Shown piece by piece: positions 62,370 to 64,000 of a stretch of DNA of 64,000 bases. Under the pieces are notes generated by a model that worked only from the letters and a program-made list of their open reading frames with translations, made no database searches and was not told the origin of the DNA. A program made the translations under genes and the position numbers. The stretch lies in the NCBI GenBank assembly GCA_025359505.1, contig JANYHH010000067.1, positions 18,508 to 82,507 of the forward strand. Direction: 5' to 3'. The DNA comes from Deinococcales bacterium. GTDB taxonomy: Bacteria; Deinococcota; Deinococci; Deinococcales; JAAFIG01. Within the stretch, counting starts at the first letter, position 1. The number at the start of each line of letters is the position of its first letter.

Positions 62370-62933
62370 GTGAAAGCCGCGATTGCGCTGCTGCTCGAAG
62401 GGAACGCGCACGCGGCCGTGCGTCGCGTGGCGCTCGAGTTGCACGGGGCGGGTTTTGGGCTGTCGGCAGCGCAACTTCCAGCGCACGTATCGCTAAAGCA
62501 ACCGTTTGACATCCCCAACCTGAGTGAAGTCGAAGCCTTTTTTGACGGATTCGCAGCCAGCCTCGAGCCAACTGATTTGACGTTGCCCAGCCTCGAGTTT
62601 TGGCACATCGACGGCGTGGTGATTGCGTACTTGGATGTTTTGGAAGATGCGGTGCTGCGACCAATTCACAACCGCTTGAACCTAGAACTCGAGGCGCAGT
62701 TCGGGTCTGTCCCCGCCCCGTTCGACGGTGAGGCATACCATTTTCACGCCACGGCCGTCATCGACCACGCGAACGACGCCACACTTGAAGCAATGGAATC
62801 TCGAGCGGGCGAGCGTTTCGATATCCGCACGACGGTGAGTAGCTTGGGGTTGTTTATCTTCACCGACGGTGATTTCGCGCTCGGTTCGTATGTCAGCTAC
62901 AAAACCCTTGCTCTGGAATCGGTGAACCCATGA
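62370..62933 (+). CDS. 2'-5' RNA ligase/phosphodiesterase-family protein
   Basis: A 187-aa 2H phosphoesterase with the two HxT/S-like motifs AHVSLKQPF and HFHATAVI in a symmetrical fold. Family members split cyclic phosphates or 2'-5' RNA bonds. GTG 62370 is preferred. It follows the hypothetical gene by 43 bp and overlaps the GNAT gene by 4 nt. Confidence 0.82.
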   Translation: MKAAIALLLEGNAHAAVRRVALELHGAGFGLSAAQLPAHVSLKQPFDIPNLSEVEAFFDGFAASLEPTDLTLPSLEFWHIDGVVIAYLDVLEDAVLRPIHNRLNLELEAQFGSVPAPFDGEAYHFHATAVIDHANDATLEAMESRAGERFDIRTTVSSLGLFIFTDGDFALGSYVSYKTLALESVNP

Positions 62934-63511
62934 ATTACCTCGAGCCGATCACCTTGACCGGGCAGCACATCCGCCTCGAGCCGCTGCAACCCGCACGACA
63001 CGCACCCCTGATGTTCCAGCATTTCGAGGCTCGAGTGATGGATTTTATGGGGCGCGGGGATGCGGGTGTCTCGAGCGAGCGCGACTTGTCAGTGCACCTG
63101 CAAATGCTTAACGACCGCCCGCAACGCATCAATTGGGCGGTTGTCGTCATCAGCTCCGGCGCGGTTGCCGGGCGCATTTCGTATTCGGAGGTTAAAGAAA
63201 CCGACCAGTGGCTCGAGATTGGCACAATGTTGATGCCCGCGTTCTGGGGTGGCGCTGCGAACCCTGAAAGCAAGCTGTTGCTGATGACTCGAGCCTTCGA
63301 GGTGCTGGGCGTGGGCCGCGTGCAGTTCAAAGTCGACAGCCGCAACGAGCGCTCGCAAGGCAGCATGGCGAAACTCGGCGCGGTGCGTGAAGGTGTGCTG
63401 CGCGATTACCAGATTCGCAGCGACGGCTACGTCCGCAGCAGCGTCGTGTACAGCGTGCTGAAAAACGAATGGCAGGCCGTCAAACGAAATCTCGAGGCTC
63501 GAGTGCGATGA
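62930..63511 (+). CDS. GNAT acetyltransferase, RimJ/RimL type
   Basis: A 193-aa acetyltransferase with the RimL opening ITLTGQHIRLEPLQPARH, and a core VQFKVDSRNERSQGSMAKLG that positions the acyl-CoA. Possible substrates are ribosomal proteins or small molecules. Overlapping starts and stops join it to both neighbours. Confidence 0.88.
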   Translation: MNYLEPITLTGQHIRLEPLQPARHAPLMFQHFEARVMDFMGRGDAGVSSERDLSVHLQMLNDRPQRINWAVVVISSGAVAGRISYSEVKETDQWLEIGTMLMPAFWGGAANPESKLLLMTRAFEVLGVGRVQFKVDSRNERSQGSMAKLGAVREGVLRDYQIRSDGYVRSSVVYSVLKNEWQAVKRNLEARVR

Positions 63512-63600
63512 ACTTCACCTGCCCAGCTTGCGGATTTGGCGGGTTGAAGTTCCAGCCGTGGCGCACGGCAACGCGAAAAGGGCACGATATGACTTGGTGA
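63508..63600 (+). pseudogene. Truncated zinc-ribbon protein
   Basis: A 30-aa frame opens MNFTCPACGFGGLKFQPW, the start of small CPxCG zinc-ribbon proteins whose second CPxCG pair follows about 15 residues on. Here the frame ends early (KGHDMTW) with no second pair, so the gene is broken. ATG overlaps the GNAT stop. Junction with the toxin remnant is about 63600. Confidence 0.6.
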
Positions 63601-63619
63601 CTCGAGGGTCACGAGTGGT

Positions 63620-63805
63620 TCAACGCTTGCGAGATTTCCCTTTGTACGCTTCGCCGCGTTTTTCAATATCTGTCACTGAAATAACGACATCTGGTAGTGG
63701 TACATCGAAGTACACGCGCAGATTGCCGACTCGAAGTCGGAATGCTCCAGAATACCCAAGGCCAAGAAACTTCACATCACCATGTGCAGTCAACGCAAGG
63801 CTTAA
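63620..63805 (-). pseudogene. RelE/ParE-type toxin, C-terminal remnant
   Basis: Reading the minus strand, the frame gives GYSGAFRLRVGNLRVYFD, then VVISVTDIEKRGEAYKGKS and a stop at 63620. This is the RelE-superfamily pattern G-x-x-x-RLRVGxxRV and its closing IxxRxxAY. The N-terminal half is missing because the ISAs1 element begins at about 63806. The rest of the toxin and its antitoxin should lie beyond the element. Confidence 0.75.
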
Positions 63806-64000
63806 CAGGGCTTGTTTAGGGCAAACGCACCAAGTAACTTGCTAGCTTGAGTGCATGAAAAACAATTCTATTCCCAGCATCATCGAACACTTCCAAGACT
63901 TCCCTGACCCGCGCCGCGAACACCCCAGCAAGCTTCACAAACTCATTGACATCATCGTCATCGCCTTGTGCGGTTTACTCGCCAAATGCGAAACTTGGGA
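63806..64000 (+). mobile_element. Left end of an ISAs1-family insertion sequence
   Basis: From CAGGGCTTGTTTAGGGC (63806 on), a plausible terminal inverted repeat, the element continues past the window edge. The transposase starts 49 bp inside. It interrupts a RelE-type toxin gene. The exact left boundary and any target duplication cannot be proven without the right end. Confidence 0.7.
63855..64000 (+). CDS. ISAs1-family transposase, N-terminal part
   Basis: The frame from ATG 63855 gives at least 48 residues: IIEHFQDFPDPRREHPSKLH and then LIDIIVIALCGLLAKCETW. The DPR-x-x-x-x-x-x-H-KL and LCGLLA stretches are the hallmark N-terminal domain of ISAs1 transposases (DDE type). The catalytic part lies outside the window. 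There is no CTCGAG in it, consistent with recent arrival. Confidence 0.9.
   Translation, partial: MKNNSIPSIIEHFQDFPDPRREHPSKLHKLIDIIVIALCGLLAKCETW

Overview
The window is a gene-dense bacterial chromosome segment of roughly 60% GC. About 75 protein genes, two tRNAs and several mobile-element remnants are visible. I infer a member of the Deinococcota, probably not a model species. The grounds are many starts with a TANNNT box only 6-8 nt upstream (leaderless mRNAs, known to be common in Deinococcus deserti), two BTAD/TPR regulators, FolE2-type GTP cyclohydrolase and no rRNA or phage genes. The strongest compositional signature is the palindrome CTCGAG. I counted 20 copies in the first 2.3 kb (about 8.5 per kb, against about 0.3 expected), and it recurs at similar density almost everywhere, in coding (Leu-Glu, Ser-Ser/Arg, Ala-Arg) and non-coding DNA.

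Layout: 0-2.3 kb small thioesterase/VanW/LapA-like operon and a lipoprotein; 2.3-5.7 kb potABC polyamine transporter without potD; 5.9-7.6 kb ruvB and a secreted protein; 8.1-11.8 kb BTAD/TPR regulator, glyoxalase-like hydrolase, methylglyoxal synthase, folE2; 12-15 kb response regulator, DUF4259-like protein, SAM hydroxide adenosyltransferase, PAP2; 15.4-21.4 kb mobA, yidB-like, secreted HhH protein, M48 protease, TVP38, DUF309-TPR-Hsp20, pyrophosphatase; 21.5-25.4 kb miaA, B12-binding protein, CDP-alcohol phosphotransferase, Nudix, SDR; 25.4-27.2 kb accessory patch with a dead IS3 transposase and a DUF6745-like repeat protein with its small partner; 27.7-28 kb tRNA-Gln and tRNA-Glu; 28.1-30.5 kb guaC-like, modA, beta-barrel-like protein; 30.6-36.3 kb LacI-controlled sugar ABC transporter with two binding proteins; 36.3-40.6 kb queuosine-precursor transporter, a previously unmarked 53-aa secreted repeat peptide, a divergent TPR/SARP regulator, HD-GYP protein; 40.8-48 kb nudL-mazG, MacAB-like exporter, ribokinase; 48.6-55.7 kb TetR regulator and a tightly overlapped five-gene KAS III/adenylation/MBL/SDR/ATP-grasp cluster; 55.8-63.6 kb DUF212, amino-acid binding protein, TetR/DUF4260, alkD-like, then asd-DinB-lysC and downstream small genes; 63.5-64 kb a truncated zinc-ribbon gene, a RelE-toxin remnant and the left end of an ISAs1-family element.

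The most promising candidate for a new system is at 37.1-39.3 kb. A tiny exported peptide carries two copies of the same decapeptide written with different synonymous codons and has its own terminator. It is transcribed divergently, 32 bp away, from a TPR regulator whose sensor-like N-terminal half is AT-rich and free of CTCGAG while its DNA-binding half looks native. This resembles a peptide-receptor communication module with an exchanged sensor half (inference).
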